Position numbers and translations under genes: made by a program
Shown here: positions 1 to 9,433 of the stretch, piece after piece
Numbering within the stretch: the stretch's first letter is position 1
Layout of the letters: each line of letters begins with the position of its first letter
The notes under the pieces: generated by a model
Seen by the model: the letters and a program-made list of their open reading frames with translations, nothing else
What the model was told of the DNA's origin: nothing
Databases searched by the model: none
NCBI GenBank assembly: GCA_002077065.1
Contig: NAJO01000020.1
Location: forward strand, 1-64,000
DNA length: 64,000 bases
Direction: 5' to 3'
From: Cryoendolithus antarcticus
Lineage: Eukaryota; Ascomycota; Dothideomycetes; Cladosporiales; Cladosporiaceae

Positions 1-480
1 TTTTTCCTACCTAGATAGTATAGGATTATAATAAGAAAAGCTAAGCTAAGCGTTAACTTAATTAGTCGAGAGACTAAGGTAAACTAAAGCTCGAAGCTTA
101 ACGTTTATAACCCTAACCTAAAGGCTTAGTATAGTAGTATATATCCTTCGTTAATCTCGCTATAATCGTAATAGCGTACTACTCGCTAAGCTAAAGTATA
201 ATAGCTACTGTTATATAAACCTCGTTATAGATACCTACGGTCTCGGAGTCTCTATAAATCTTATATCGCTCTACTACGCCCTAAAGTCTAGTAGGCTCGA
301 TCTTACCTCGCCGTAATGTCGGAAGGAGCGACGCTTTTAGCGCGCGCGTTACGACGATCGTCGGTATAAGCTTTATATTAGGAATAGCCTCCCTACGTAA
401 GTACGGCTATTAGTACTATCTCGCTCTATAATCACGCTTCGCGGCGTCGTACGATAGTGCGCTATGCTATATACGACTAC
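1..480. repeat. RIP-degraded repeat relic
   Basis: By eye the first 420 bases contain no CpA and only two TpG dinucleotides, while TpA is very frequent and CpG is still common. Normal dinucleotide use returns between about 430 and 540. Loss of CpA/TpG with gain of TpA is the hallmark of repeat-induced point mutation, which in ascomycetes hits duplicated DNA such as transposons. No reading frame survives, so the original element cannot be named. The repeat continues off the left edge. Confidence 0.8.
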
Positions 481-988
481 AGTTGCATTAGAATGCGTTA
501 AGCTAAGCCGATGAACTAAGTCTACTTATGTTAATCGCATTGTCGTAACGTGCGACCGAGGGTGCCTTAGTCTTACGACGGCAACCCGCTTGATTCACCG
601 GAGACGGAGACGGGCGTCTTTCGAGTGATCTCTAGGACCTGGCTTGCAGTACTAGCGGCACTCGTGGTCTCGTATATTCGAACTGACCCTCTATCCATAG
701 GTAGCTTAAGGTGCGTATACTCCTTTCACGTGAGCTGCGACAGCGAGCGAGATAGTCGTTACCCTAGTGATAGAGTTCAGTGTCGTGAGCTAACCACATA
801 ACTCTCTCTAACAGTGTATCCGTTGTCGCTTGCATAAGTGAGTACTATGATAGCTGCACAGGAGGAAATCATCCCTAGAGAGAGAAGCATACACGGTCAC
901 ACGCAGAGGGCGTGTGAAAGACTGCTCGATCCTCTCTCCTGAACTCAGTGCTCCGCATTTTCGAACGTATGACTACGTACACGTTACC
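481..988. other. Intergenic, no gene seen
   Basis: Normal-composition DNA between the RIP-mutated segment and the 3' end of the RIX7 gene. Presumably holds the RIX7 3' UTR and terminator. I see no coding frame, tRNA or repeat. Confidence 0.5.
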
Positions 989-3136
989 TCATCTCTGATC
1001 AAAGGCTTTCTTGAGAGCCTTGAAGCCTTCCATGGCTTCTGGTGACACGCTCCCTTTCATACGTTGCACCGCAGCCTGATAGTCCTCCAAAACCACGGAA
1101 ATGTCGTCAACGTCGAGTCGTGCGCATCGTTCAATCGCTTCGTAAGCGGCATTGTCGACCAAACTACCAAGATCAGCACCAGAGAAGCCATCGCAAGCAT
1201 CGCTTAAAGCTATTTTCGATGCATCGACCGATGCGCGTTTGCGAGTCAATGCCCGAAGGATCTCAACGCGTTCTGCAGGGCCAGGTAAGTCGACAAAGAG
1301 CTTCTGTTCAAGTCGACCAGGGCGGAGCATGGCTGTATCTATAACGTCAGGCCGGTTTGTCGCACCAATGACGTATATTCCGTCTCTCTCTGGGCTGCTG
1401 AGTTCGGTCAAGAGCGTGTTGACCACCCTCGAAGAAGCTTCGGAGTTTCCTGAGTCTCTTTGAGGGACGAGCGCGTCCAGTTCATCAAAGAAAATCACGC
1501 AAGGAACGCTCGAACGCGCCCGAGCAAAAACCTTCCGTACCGCCGCCTCTGATTCACCAACGAACTTGTTCAACAACTCAGGTCCCTTGATCGATATGAA
1601 GTTCGCCTTGCTCTCTGCTGCTACAGCCTTGGCCAGAAGTGTCTTTCCACAACCAGGTGGGCCCCAGAGAAGCACACCTGAGGGTGCAGTCAAGCCAACT
1701 TTGATATATGGCTTGGGATTGACGATACGCCTCACAACTGTACGTTGTAACGCTTCGCGAACGGCATCAAGAGCCCCGATATCAGCCCATGACACGTCAG
1801 GAATCGTCGCAAACCCTTCACGCTTACTCGAAGGCGTTATTAAAGGCAACACAGCATCGAAGGCAGCCATACGCAAGCTAGGCGATTCGAACCCCGCTGG
1901 CTTTGCCAGATCCTTCCGGCGTACCCTTCTTGTGAGCATCTCGAACGCCTCAGCCTCTGCTTCATCCCGATCCACAGCCACAGCCCGGTCCAACAGCATC
2001 CCATCCTGCTCACTTGCCAGCTCTCGGGCCTCTTCCTCGAGTGCTTTTCGATATCGAGTCATCTGCCATGACCCAGCTTTTGCGACGAGGTCTCGAAGAT
2101 CAGCGCCTACAAATCCGGCGGTACGCCGGGCGAGTGCATCGATATCGACGTCCGTATGCAGTGTCGTCTTACGACACAGGGTCTTCAAGATGGCCGCCCG
2201 AGTCCTCTCATTTGGCACTCCCATGTTGATCTCGGTATCGAAGCGGCCGCCACGTCGCAAAGCTGGGTCCAGTGAGTCGGGACGGTTGGTCGCTGCAAGG
2301 ACTATGACAGGCTTCGTCCTATCTCGGGCAAGGTCATCGATAGACACCAGTAGCTGTGCAACAATTCGTTTCTCCATCTGACTCTGACTGCTCTCACGTT
2401 TTGGCGCAATCGCATCAATCTCGTCGATGAAGATGATGCATGGTGCTTGCTTCTTCGCCTCCTCGAAGCGATCCCGTACTCCCTTCTCCGACTCTCCACT
2501 CATCCCAGACACGATAGATGGTCCAAGGATCTCAATAAACGGGACTTGCAGTGCTGCAGCCACGGCTCTCGACATCATAGTCTTGCCGCAACCGGGTGGA
2601 CCATGGAGAAGGATGCCGGTAGGGGGAGTCACATTCATCTCGATAAGGTCCTCTGGAGATAGAAGGGGTAGTACGAGAAGTTCCTTCATCTGTCTGATTA
2701 CATCGCCCGCTCCTCCGACGTCACGTAGAGAAATGTCATTAGGTGGCGCAGTATCGACCACGACCTTCTGACGCTTCGGTAAAGATTCTCCATTGGTTGC
2801 GCGCTTACGCCGGTCACCATTCTCCGTTATTTGAGGCGTCGACGTGCCGGAGAGAGACAGATTGGCTCGCAGGCTTCGATTCATGAGATCATCTACCTCT
2901 CTCACGGGAGCATCGATAGGTGCCTCTTCGTCTCCGGAGTCACCCAACAGACCTCGATAGTCCAGAATCCGTTCGAGAGAGGCCGTAAGCACCTTCTTAC
3001 CTCTGCGAGCCAGGCTTGAGTTCGACCTCGATATTGCGTCGTACAAGGATGAAAGCGTCGGTGGAACGCCCTTTTCGAGGAACTTCCCAACGGCAACGTT
3101 CAGCTCGTTATCCAGTGCTCCTTGGAGTCTAGCCAT
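989..3136 (-). CDS. RIX7: Ribosome biogenesis AAA ATPase Rix7/NVL
   Basis: Single-exon gene of 715 residues encoding a tandem AAA+ ATPase of the Cdc48-like Rix7/NVL family, which strips assembly factors from pre-60S particles in the nucleolus. The N-terminal domain (about 1-75) is followed by a basic, Ser-rich linker with NLS-like runs (GDRRKR, PKRQK). D1 carries Walker A GPPGCGKT (about 179-186) and Walker B FIDEID (about 236). D2 carries Walker A GPPGCGKT (about 492-499) and Walker B FFDELD. Arg-finger segments RRGGRFD and LRPGRLE are present. The frame is open five codons further upstream but only from a TTG; the first ATG (3134-3136, then ARLQG) is taken as start. Length is close to the yeast protein's. 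Cdc48 is excluded by the N domain and divergent linker. Divergent from VPS20. Confidence 0.93.
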   Translation of the reverse strand: MARLQGALDNELNVAVGKFLEKGVPPTLSSLYDAISRSNSSLARRGKKVLTASLERILDYRGLLGDSGDEEAPIDAPVREVDDLMNRSLRANLSLSGTSTPQITENGDRRKRATNGESLPKRQKVVVDTAPPNDISLRDVGGAGDVIRQMKELLVLPLLSPEDLIEMNVTPPTGILLHGPPGCGKTMMSRAVAAALQVPFIEILGPSIVSGMSGESEKGVRDRFEEAKKQAPCIIFIDEIDAIAPKRESSQSQMEKRIVAQLLVSIDDLARDRTKPVIVLAATNRPDSLDPALRRGGRFDTEINMGVPNERTRAAILKTLCRKTTLHTDVDIDALARRTAGFVGADLRDLVAKAGSWQMTRYRKALEEEARELASEQDGMLLDRAVAVDRDEAEAEAFEMLTRRVRRKDLAKPAGFESPSLRMAAFDAVLPLITPSSKREGFATIPDVSWADIGALDAVREALQRTVVRRIVNPKPYIKVGLTAPSGVLLWGPPGCGKTLLAKAVAAESKANFISIKGPELLNKFVGESEAAVRKVFARARSSVPCVIFFDELDALVPQRDSGNSEASSRVVNTLLTELSSPERDGIYVIGATNRPDVIDTAMLRPGRLEQKLFVDLPGPAERVEILRALTRKRASVDASKIALSDACDGFSGADLGSLVDNAAYEAIERCARLDVDDISVVLEDYQAAVQRMKGSVSPEAMEGFKALKKAFDQR

Positions 3137-3601
3137 CTCACAGCGCTGCAACAGACTCAGCTGAGACGAGATCGGCTGCTTGCAACACCTTAGAGAGAAA
3201 TGGAGTCACAGTACGACACAATATTACGCGAGTGGACTGTGCATTTCGGCAGAGATGATCGACACGGGCCGTGTAGTACCGATCAACCTTATCGGTCTTG
3301 CACGTGGAGATGACATCAAGTCAACAACATGAGGTAGTACGGCTGCTCTCGCGCAAACAACGCTTTCTCCTCTGGATACGTACCTGCGCTCGTAAAGGTC
3401 ACCTCAGGCCTTGACCTGTTACGGAGTAGACACCAACTGCCCACTGACCCTCCCCAATCCTCGTAGCCGGCTTTCTCGGTGCACCAAGTCGCCGTGAAAG
3501 GTTCTTGCGATCGGACGGAAGGCACCACAAGTGGCTCGCATTACCCTTCGGGAGTGATTGACAATCCTAGTTTTGGGAGAGTGCTCACTCGTTAGCCCAT
3601 C
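3137..3601. other. Divergent promoter region RIX7/VPS20
   Basis: 465 bp between two divergently transcribed genes. No convincing coding frame; a 70-codon minus-strand frame here has no similarity I recognise. No motif strong enough to name. Confidence 0.4.
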
Positions 3602-4346
3602 ATGGGCAACAGCAGTAGTACGAGCAAGGTGTCGGCGCAGGATAAGTCAGTCAAGCTCGATATTCGCAATGGCCAGCCCGGCTAACGAGGCCACCGAAGG
3701 GCGATCCTTGACATGAAAGTCCAACGCGACAAGCTACATCAATACCAGAAGCGCATCAAAATAGTCACGGATCGTGAGACCGATATCGCACGCGAATGCC
3801 TGCGAGCAAACCAGAAGGAAAAGGCGCTGCTCGCATTACGGAGGAAGAAGTATCAAGAGACGTTACTAGCGAAGACGGACCAGCAGTTGGCGCAGCTACA
3901 GGCATTGACGAGTGATGTGGAATTTGCGCTAGTGCAGAAGGACGTTGTATTCGGCTTGCAGCAGGGCACCGCGGTGCTGAAGGAGATACACAAGGAGATG
4001 GGTGGGCTGGAGAAGGTCGAGCTGATACTGGAGGAAAGTGCGGATGCACAGGCCTATCAGAAGGTTTGCCTATATCACCAGTATGTCTGTTACTAGCAGT
4101 ACTGACCCACATATTTAGGAGATCAATGAGATGCTTGGCGGCAAGATGTCGAACGAGGAGGAAGACGCGGTGGAGGACGAGCTCGAAGCTATGGAGCGAG
4201 AAGCTGCTCAAACGGCCGGAGTGCCGAGCTTACCAGATGCGCCAACGCGAATACAAGAGCCGTTGCCAGATGCCCCTGCTGCAGATCCGAAGCAGAGGGC
4301 GCAGGAGAGGGCAGGACGAAGAGCTCAGGAGCAGATAGCTGCGTAA
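3602..4346 (+). CDS. VPS20: ESCRT-III subunit Vps20 (CHMP6)
   Basis: Three exons: 3602-3645, 3700-4063, 4119-4346; 211 residues, phases close exactly. Vps20 nucleates ESCRT-III (Snf7) filaments on endosomes for multivesicular-body sorting. The protein opens MGNSSSTSK, a consensus N-myristoylation signal (Gly2), as expected for Vps20/CHMP6. It continues with the basic helix KAILDMKVQRDKL, the Snf7 helical core, and a C-terminal acidic MIM-like region (EEDAVEDELEAME). Intron 1 uses the weak donor GTCAGT, a good branch site (GGCTAAC) and AG at 3698-3699. Intron 2 uses GTTTGC and TTTAG. Exon 1 is only 44 nt and encodes just the myristoylation segment. The exon 1 join is inferred from the family N-terminus; the rest is direct. 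Confidence 0.9.
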
Positions 4347-4601
4347 ACGTCACCACTACACAGCTTTGCATTCCAATGTCTGAGCCGATCTTCCCATTGT
4401 CCGTGTAGAGGCATCTCTTTGATTCATCTCGCGAATGTAATTCTGAAAGCCGACCGGCTCGTGATCATCTCCAAGTGGACACACGCAGTCGCGACCCGAA
4501 CAACCCAACATTCTTCAACTGCCCAAACATGTAATGTCTCTCTTGTGCTGCTTACAGCAGTCTGCTTGAACCTTTTCAATACTCCCAGCGCGACGATCAG
4601 C

Positions 4602-5350
4602 ATGTCCCACTGCCACAATGAGCACTCCCACGCTGGCCACGATCATTCCGAAGGAGCAGCTCACGACCACAGCGACGATATCACACCCGCCCTACAGAAC
4701 CAAATCTACTCACAGATCGACTTCGATGCCATTACGACACTGAACGAGAGTGTCCCACAAAGCGGCGCAGCGGTGCTGAAAAAGACATGGGCTGAGCGAA
4801 CAGATGAAGAGCCGGAGGTGGTCAGCGACGTGGACGAGCAGCTGCTCATGCATATACCGTGTGTCAATGTCCTGGAGCACGTGCAACGAGCAATGGGCTG
4901 ACACTCATCCCTTGCAGATTCACAGCCCAGCTACGCCTTCACACGATCATCATCCGCACCTCAAACTCGCCCTCCGCACCCCAAACCCTCCACCTCTTCG
5001 CCAACAGCACCTCGTCCCTGGACTTCTCCGCCGCTGCAGACCTCGCTCCGACACAGACACTACAACTCAGCCGGACGTCAGAGGTCCAGGAAGTGGCTGT
5101 AAAGCGCGCGCTCTTCTCCACACTACGAACGCTGGATCTGTTCGTGGAGGATAACTTCAGCAATGGAGAGGAGGACGAGACGAGGATAGGGTACATTGGG
5201 TTCAAGGGCGAGTGGATGAAGCTCAATCGAGAGCCGGTGCAGGTGCTATATGAGAGCGCGGCGAATCCGAAGGATCACAAGCTGGCAAGTGGGGTGGGGG
5301 TGGGTACGGGCAGTGGGATTGGCGGAGCTGGAGGGAGGGATGGGCTATGA
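4602..5350 (+). CDS. PITH-domain protein (PITHD1-like)
   Basis: Two exons, 4602-4858 and 4918-5350, encode 229 residues. The PITH domain is the proteasome-interacting C-terminal module of thioredoxin-like TXNL1; stand-alone PITHD1-type proteins are widely conserved but poorly understood. The start MSHCHNEHSHAGHDHSE is His-rich as in animal PITHD1 (MSHGHSHG). Conserved segments follow: LNESVPQSG, WAERTDEEP, DEQLLMHIPFTAQLRLHTI (across the intron), YIGFKGEW and YESAANPKDHK. The intron has donor GTGTGT and acceptor TTGCAG, and splits the Pro codon of HIP. The C-terminus is a short Gly-rich tail. The frame is open upstream of the chosen ATG, but family length and the His-rich start favour 4602. 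Convergent with the CPC1 gene. Confidence 0.88.
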
Positions 5351-5955
5351 GCCAGCGGTCTGCGCGGATCGGGGGTGTGCAAGCAATCTCGTCGGGCGTC
5401 ATTCAAGCCCAGCTGAACTAGCCACCTGGTTACACGGCTTTCGAGCGACTCGGAGTGATGAAGCCGTCAGGAGAGACCGCAAGACCTTGGCCTCCTATGG
5501 ATGCACACCGCTGTACATGGAGGTGCATCCATGTAGTGCAGCACGTGGCGGCATTCGCTAGTCAGAGAGGCGAGCACGACACCGTGTATACACAAAGTGC
5601 ATGTCGGGCAGGATAAGATGTGGGCAGAGTGTGTGATTTGGGCTGCAAGTACGGATATGAAAGCACTTTTCTGATTCTGCCGTAATGATACTCGCAAACC
5701 CCAAGTTCCTACTTCCCAACCTCACACGCTCGCTCAAAGAAATGCCACGAGTCAAATCACCGCCACCACGAAGGTGTCGGGAGACATCAGAACCGGCCGC
5801 GGTAAGAAAAGTGAGATCAAAGCTCACTGCAAAACAAGATGAGAGCGTTTTCCCAAGCCTTTGCACGAACCCATCACCACCAAAAGTATCGTCCAAGAAA
5901 AGAATTGCCGTTCGCAGCAAGCAGCGTACCAAGCGCTGCGTGATGTGGACGACAT
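5351..5955. other. Convergent 3' intergenic region
   Basis: About 600 bp between the 3' ends of the PITH gene (+) and the CPC1 gene (-). No gene seen. The one structural feature is the inverted repeat listed separately. Confidence 0.5.
5497..5532. repeat. 10-bp perfect inverted repeat (hairpin)
   Basis: ATGGATGCAC at 5497-5506 pairs perfectly with GTGCATCCAT at 5523-5532, leaving a 16-nt loop. It lies between two convergent genes, so it could be a 3'-end or transcription-collision structure, or chance. Confidence 0.5.
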
Positions 5956-7215
5956 TTAGTCCTCCAGCTCATCGCCAGCCTCGGCCTGTGCTTGTGCCTT
6001 CCAGTAGTCGCGGTCGCGCTCAGACGCGGCCAGAGCGGCTTCGAGGTCGGCAATCCTGCCCTCGAGCACATCACGCTCCTCGACCTTCTTCGCTCGAGAC
6101 TTTCGGGCGGCGGCGGTGTTTCGAGCTCGCTTGAGTGCAATGGAATCGTTCTCGTCAACCATGATGGGAGGAAGAGGCTTGTCGCGCTTCTTCGCAGCCA
6201 CGCCAGCGACGGACGATGGACGCGCATGGAAGAGAGCCGGTGAGTTGGTGGCCGAGCTACGCTTGCGAACATGGGATGGGCCGCCGGGGTGCACAACAAT
6301 CTGTGCTGCGCTAGACGACGAGATGGTGCGCTCCATAGGAGGCGCAGCCATCAGCGTGTCCAATTCAGGGAAGAAGTTGGCATTGCTGACGCCACCGAAG
6401 TCGAAAGAGTTGCTCAAGTCATCGCTGAACAGGGGAGATGCCTGGTAGCTGTCCGGGGTGTCAAGATAGGTAGAGCCGGGAGTCGTCAGATTGGTGAAAG
6501 CAGTAGACGGAGGCACGGAGTCTCCGCCGTTGAGGAGATCCTTTGGTGAGACGGTGGCGGCGCCGCTGTTGATGGCATTGAAATCGGTGTACATGTTGAT
6601 GTCACCAAAGCTGCCGCCGTCCTGGTAGGAAAGATCCTCCATGGTCTCGTGGTAAGCTACGTTGGCTTGTACATGCGTTAGTTCGGGTTCAGACCACGGA
6701 GAAGACGAGCGGGATGAAATACCTCCACCACCCATAGCGCTATCGTTGTATTCAAAGTTCTTCTGTTGCTGCTGCACGACGGCGAAGTCGCCTGTCGAGT
6801 TGGAGTGGAAAAGAGGCACTGGTGGCCGGCGAATAGACTGTTGCAGGAAAGTCTGATTGCTCAAGACTTGCGTTGATTGCGGTGCCGAATGCGCGTAGGC
6901 AAAGGCAGGGCGGTTGACAGTTCTAGACGATTGCGGCTGCGTCGTACCTAGCGAGAGGTGCCGCAGTGCTGCCTGGGTCGGGACAGGCGGTAGCAGTTCG
7001 AAGTCTTGTGTGAACACGGGTTGGGGCGTATTGCCTGATGGCGCTGCTGACGGTGGTGGAAGCCATGTCTGCTGTGTAGAAGCCGTGGTAGGCGACTGGA
7101 GAGTTATCGCTGAAGCGTCGTAGTCCGAGGACAAGGAAGCGTTCGTGAGATCCCGGAGGAACTCGAGAGTGGAGTGAAGGTCAAAGTGTGTGGTCTGTAT
7201 GGTGGGCGACGCGGT
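5956..7215 (-). CDS. cpcA: CPC1/GCN4-type bZIP amino-acid control activator
   Basis: The C-terminal bZIP (last ~60 residues, basic region ALKRARNTAAARKSRAKK, then a leucine-zipper-like repeat) matches the Gcn4 DNA-binding domain, with the invariant Asn and Arg (N..AARKSR). The family activates amino-acid biosynthesis genes on starvation by binding TGACTCA. The rest is Pro/Ser/Thr/Gln-rich with acidic/aromatic patches (TQDFELLPPVP, GDINMYTDFN), typical of activation domains. The frame is open from the TGA at 7216-7218 to the TAA at 5956, about 419 codons, but has no ATG before the DSAMGGGG segment about 140 residues into the protein. Real translation therefore starts at a near-cognate codon (TTG at 7134, ACG at 7146 and ATA at 7200 are candidates) or from an unseen upstream exon. 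Coordinates give the whole open frame. Leader uORFs and a CPRE are listed separately. Confidence 0.85.
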   Translation of the reverse strand, partial: TASPTIQTTHFDLHSTLEFLRDLTNASLSSDYDASAITLQSPTTASTQQTWLPPPSAAPSGNTPQPVFTQDFELLPPVPTQAALRHLSLGTTQPQSSRTVNRPAFAYAHSAPQSTQVLSNQTFLQQSIRRPPVPLFHSNSTGDFAVVQQQQKNFEYNDSAMGGGGISSRSSSPWSEPELTHVQANVAYHETMEDLSYQDGGSFGDINMYTDFNAINSGAATVSPKDLLNGGDSVPPSTAFTNLTTPGSTYLDTPDSYQASPLFSDDLSNSFDFGGVSNANFFPELDTLMAAPPMERTISSSSAAQIVVHPGGPSHVRKRSSATNSPALFHARPSSVAGVAAKKRDKPLPPIMVDENDSIALKRARNTAAARKSRAKKVEERDVLEGRIADLEAALAASERDRDYWKAQAQAEAGDELED

Positions 7216-7233
7216 TCAAGCAGAAGTAGACAT
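7216..7233 (-). promoter_or_regulatory. uORF2 of cpcA leader (5 codons)
   Basis: ATG TCT ACT TCT GCT TGA, in the same frame as, and directly abutting, the open frame of the bZIP gene. GCN4/CPC1 genes are classically controlled by uORFs in the leader, so a start-to-stop micro-ORF immediately before the main frame is suggestive. The 5' end of the transcript is unknown. Confidence 0.5.
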
Positions 7234-7301
7234 TGTGGCTACTTCTCGTGTTGTATGTGTGTGTTTGTATGAGTGTGGTGGGAGGGTGGTGGAGGAAGAG
7301 A

Positions 7302-7361
7302 TCAGCGCGGCAGCCTGAGCAAGTAGAGCCTTTTTGGCGTGGGAAGGGACGAGTGACTCAT
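7302..7361 (-). promoter_or_regulatory. uORF1 of cpcA leader (19 codons)
   Basis: ATG at 7359-7361 opens a 19-codon frame (begins MSHSSLPTPKR) that ends with TGA at 7302-7304. Neurospora cpc-1 and Aspergillus cpcA leaders also carry two uORFs, of differing lengths. The ATG overlaps the TGACTCA site, so whether this segment is transcribed depends on an unmapped start site. Confidence 0.4.
7354..7360. promoter_or_regulatory. CPRE/GCRE site TGACTCA
   Basis: Perfect TGACTCA, the consensus site of Gcn4/CpcA itself, about 140-220 bp upstream of the open frame of the bZIP gene. A CT-rich tract on the gene strand follows it, as is common near fungal transcription starts. Suggests positive autoregulation, known for Aspergillus cpcA. 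Confidence 0.6.
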
Positions 7362-8275
7362 TTTCGAGAGGGACATGCTAGGGACTGATCAAGCTTAGCC
7401 CGTAGGCTATGAACGCTAGCGTGTGGAGAACACCGAGCATTGAACACACAGCCAATGCGACGACAATCATTCGAACTTCGTTCTCGTGGCTCGATATCTG
7501 ATGAATAAGTTTTCACCACTCAACTGTGGTGGTCTTTCTCCGTGATTACCATCAGTCTCTTGTGCTCATACATAGCACTCTGCGCTCTAGACATTCTCCA
7601 AAGCTTCTCCTTCGAGAAGCCGTAGGCCCCACCACAGGCAACTCTGCCGCTGCAGGCTTACCAATTCCGAACACCGCTTTCTTATCGTGCCGCAGCATCG
7701 AGGCTGAGCACTGCGCCCTACGCGAAACACGAGACACGTGTAGGGATTTGACAGCCTATGGCTTTGTCTATTGGCGGTCCCCCTCACCGGCCCTGCAGGC
7801 GGTCTTATGGACAATTGCCAGGTTGCCAAAGTCACGAGATCCACCACGGCGGCATCATCGGGAAGGCTCGCGCTGGAGACAGTTGCTATGAACATCAGCT
7901 ACGTATATCGTCCTCATCTAATCGCATGCCCTATGATTGCGTTGATCACGACGGTTCCAGCGATATCGCATCTGCGTATCTAGGTTGTGCCAAATGGACG
8001 CATACTCTGCTTAGCGCATGCGGCATTCACAATCGTCGCGATGCCTCACTATTTTCCTTCCTCAATCAAAGCCATTGCAGCTTTACAATCGTCTAGAGCG
8101 ATCGCAGCATCTAAGTTCTATGTAAAACCTACGCATACAATAATACGCGAAGTGAAGTCTCGAGGTCGCTGTCGATCTGTTGTTGATGCGTCGTCCCGCC
8201 CCACAGTTAATCTTGAAGTCCACGAGAAATACTAACCTCGCCCATACAATCGCAATGCTCTAATACCATGTAGAG
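7362..8275. other. Divergent promoter region cpcA/prefoldin 5
   Basis: About 900 bp between the cpcA leader (-) and the prefoldin gene (+). Frames of 60-120 codons exist on both strands but show no recognisable domain or splice logic. No gene called. Confidence 0.4.
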
Positions 8276-8864
8276 ATGGCCGCGGCGGGAGAGAAGGGCC
8301 AGCAGAGTCAGTCGTGCTCGATCTCATTGCACTCATTGACTGCTGCTAATCTTGCGCAGTTGACCTTAACCAACTCAGCGTCCAGCAGCTCACGCAAGTC
8401 AAGAAGCAGTTCGACGACGAAGTTCAGCATCTCTCAAACTCCTACCAAAACCTTCGAGTCGCCCAGGGCAAGTTCCGCGACTGCGTGACCAGCATCAGAG
8501 ATGGAGTTGCGGACAGTGTGAAAGGTCAGTACCCAACCCGTGCCATCACTTGGCAAAACTGCGCCTGACAACAATTGCAGATAAACCCCTCCTCGTCCCC
8601 CTCACATCCTCCCTCTACGTCCCCGGCACGCTAGCATCCACCTCTCACGTCCTAGTCGACGTCGGCACCGGCTTCTTCGTCGAGAAGTCCACCAGCGACG
8701 CCACGAAATTCTACCAAGAAAAGATCCAGGAGTTGGAGAAGAATATCAAGGACTTGGAGAATGTAGTGAATGGCAAGGCGAACAATCTGCGAGTTGTGGA
8801 GGAGATTCTTAGGCAGAAAATGCTCGCACAACAGCAGGGTCAGGTGGAGGGGCAGGCGGGTTGA
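8276..8864 (+). CDS. GIM5: Prefoldin subunit 5 (Gim5)
   Basis: Three exons, 8276-8306, 8360-8524 and 8581-8864, give 159 residues with closed phases. Prefoldin is a hexameric jellyfish-shaped co-chaperone that delivers actin and tubulin to CCT; subunit 5 is one of its two alpha-type subunits. The spliced protein has the N-terminal coiled helix (DLNQLSVQQLTQVKKQF), the beta-hairpin core (PLTSSLYVPG, VLVDVGTGFFVEK) and the returning helix (YQEKIQELEKNIKDL). Length is normal for the family. Introns 1 and 2 both use the donor GTCAGT, as does VPS20 intron 1. Exon 1 is only 31 nt; its join (A|TT = Ile) is chosen because it restores QQIDLNQL. Confidence 0.92.
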
Positions 8865-9433
8865 GAGAGGGCAGACGAGGTGCAGAGCCATGGCATCGGC
8901 TTCCGCTCATGGAGTTGCTCAAAGATGCAGAGAATCTATCAGCCGCGCAGTCTTAGTGATCCGCTACTCGCATGCCATCAGGAGACAAAATCTGAGGCAC
9001 TCAGCGTGTTGCGGTACAGTCAGGTCGTTCCAACGAGGCGCGTGCGGAGTGAACTGCAGACTGCTACAAGGAATGTGCTACACGCGGATGGACATTTGGC
9101 TTGCCTGGCAAATCCTTGAGAGAGTGGTATCGCTGTAGGGTAATCAATGCACGACAAGTATCACAATGTCTTCGTCGCGGGCTCGAGGGATACGTATGTT
9201 AACGAGGTGAAGTGTAGTTTGATACTTCTATGGCAGCCTAGATGTATGGTGCTGTCTATCAGCTCTCGAGCTTGACGCTAGCGCGTTCTCGAGGCGTAAT
9301 TGAATGCGCTCCCTATGCAGCCTACTGCATCCAACCTCATTGACTTCGAGGAGCATGCCAGATATTCCTTCCATGGAAGTTCCGTACGTCTAGCCGAGCG
9401 GAGATGTTTCATTGCGGCCGAGCAAAACGAAAT
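8865..9433. other. Convergent 3' intergenic region
   Basis: About 570 bp between the 3' ends of the prefoldin gene (+) and the metallophosphoesterase gene (-). Small frames only; nothing supported. Confidence 0.4.

Noticed and set aside
1566..2381. 271-codon plus-strand frame
   Set aside because: Antisense shadow of RIX7.
7526..7891. 121-codon frame between cpcA and prefoldin 5
   Set aside because: No domain, several equally long frames overlap on both strands.
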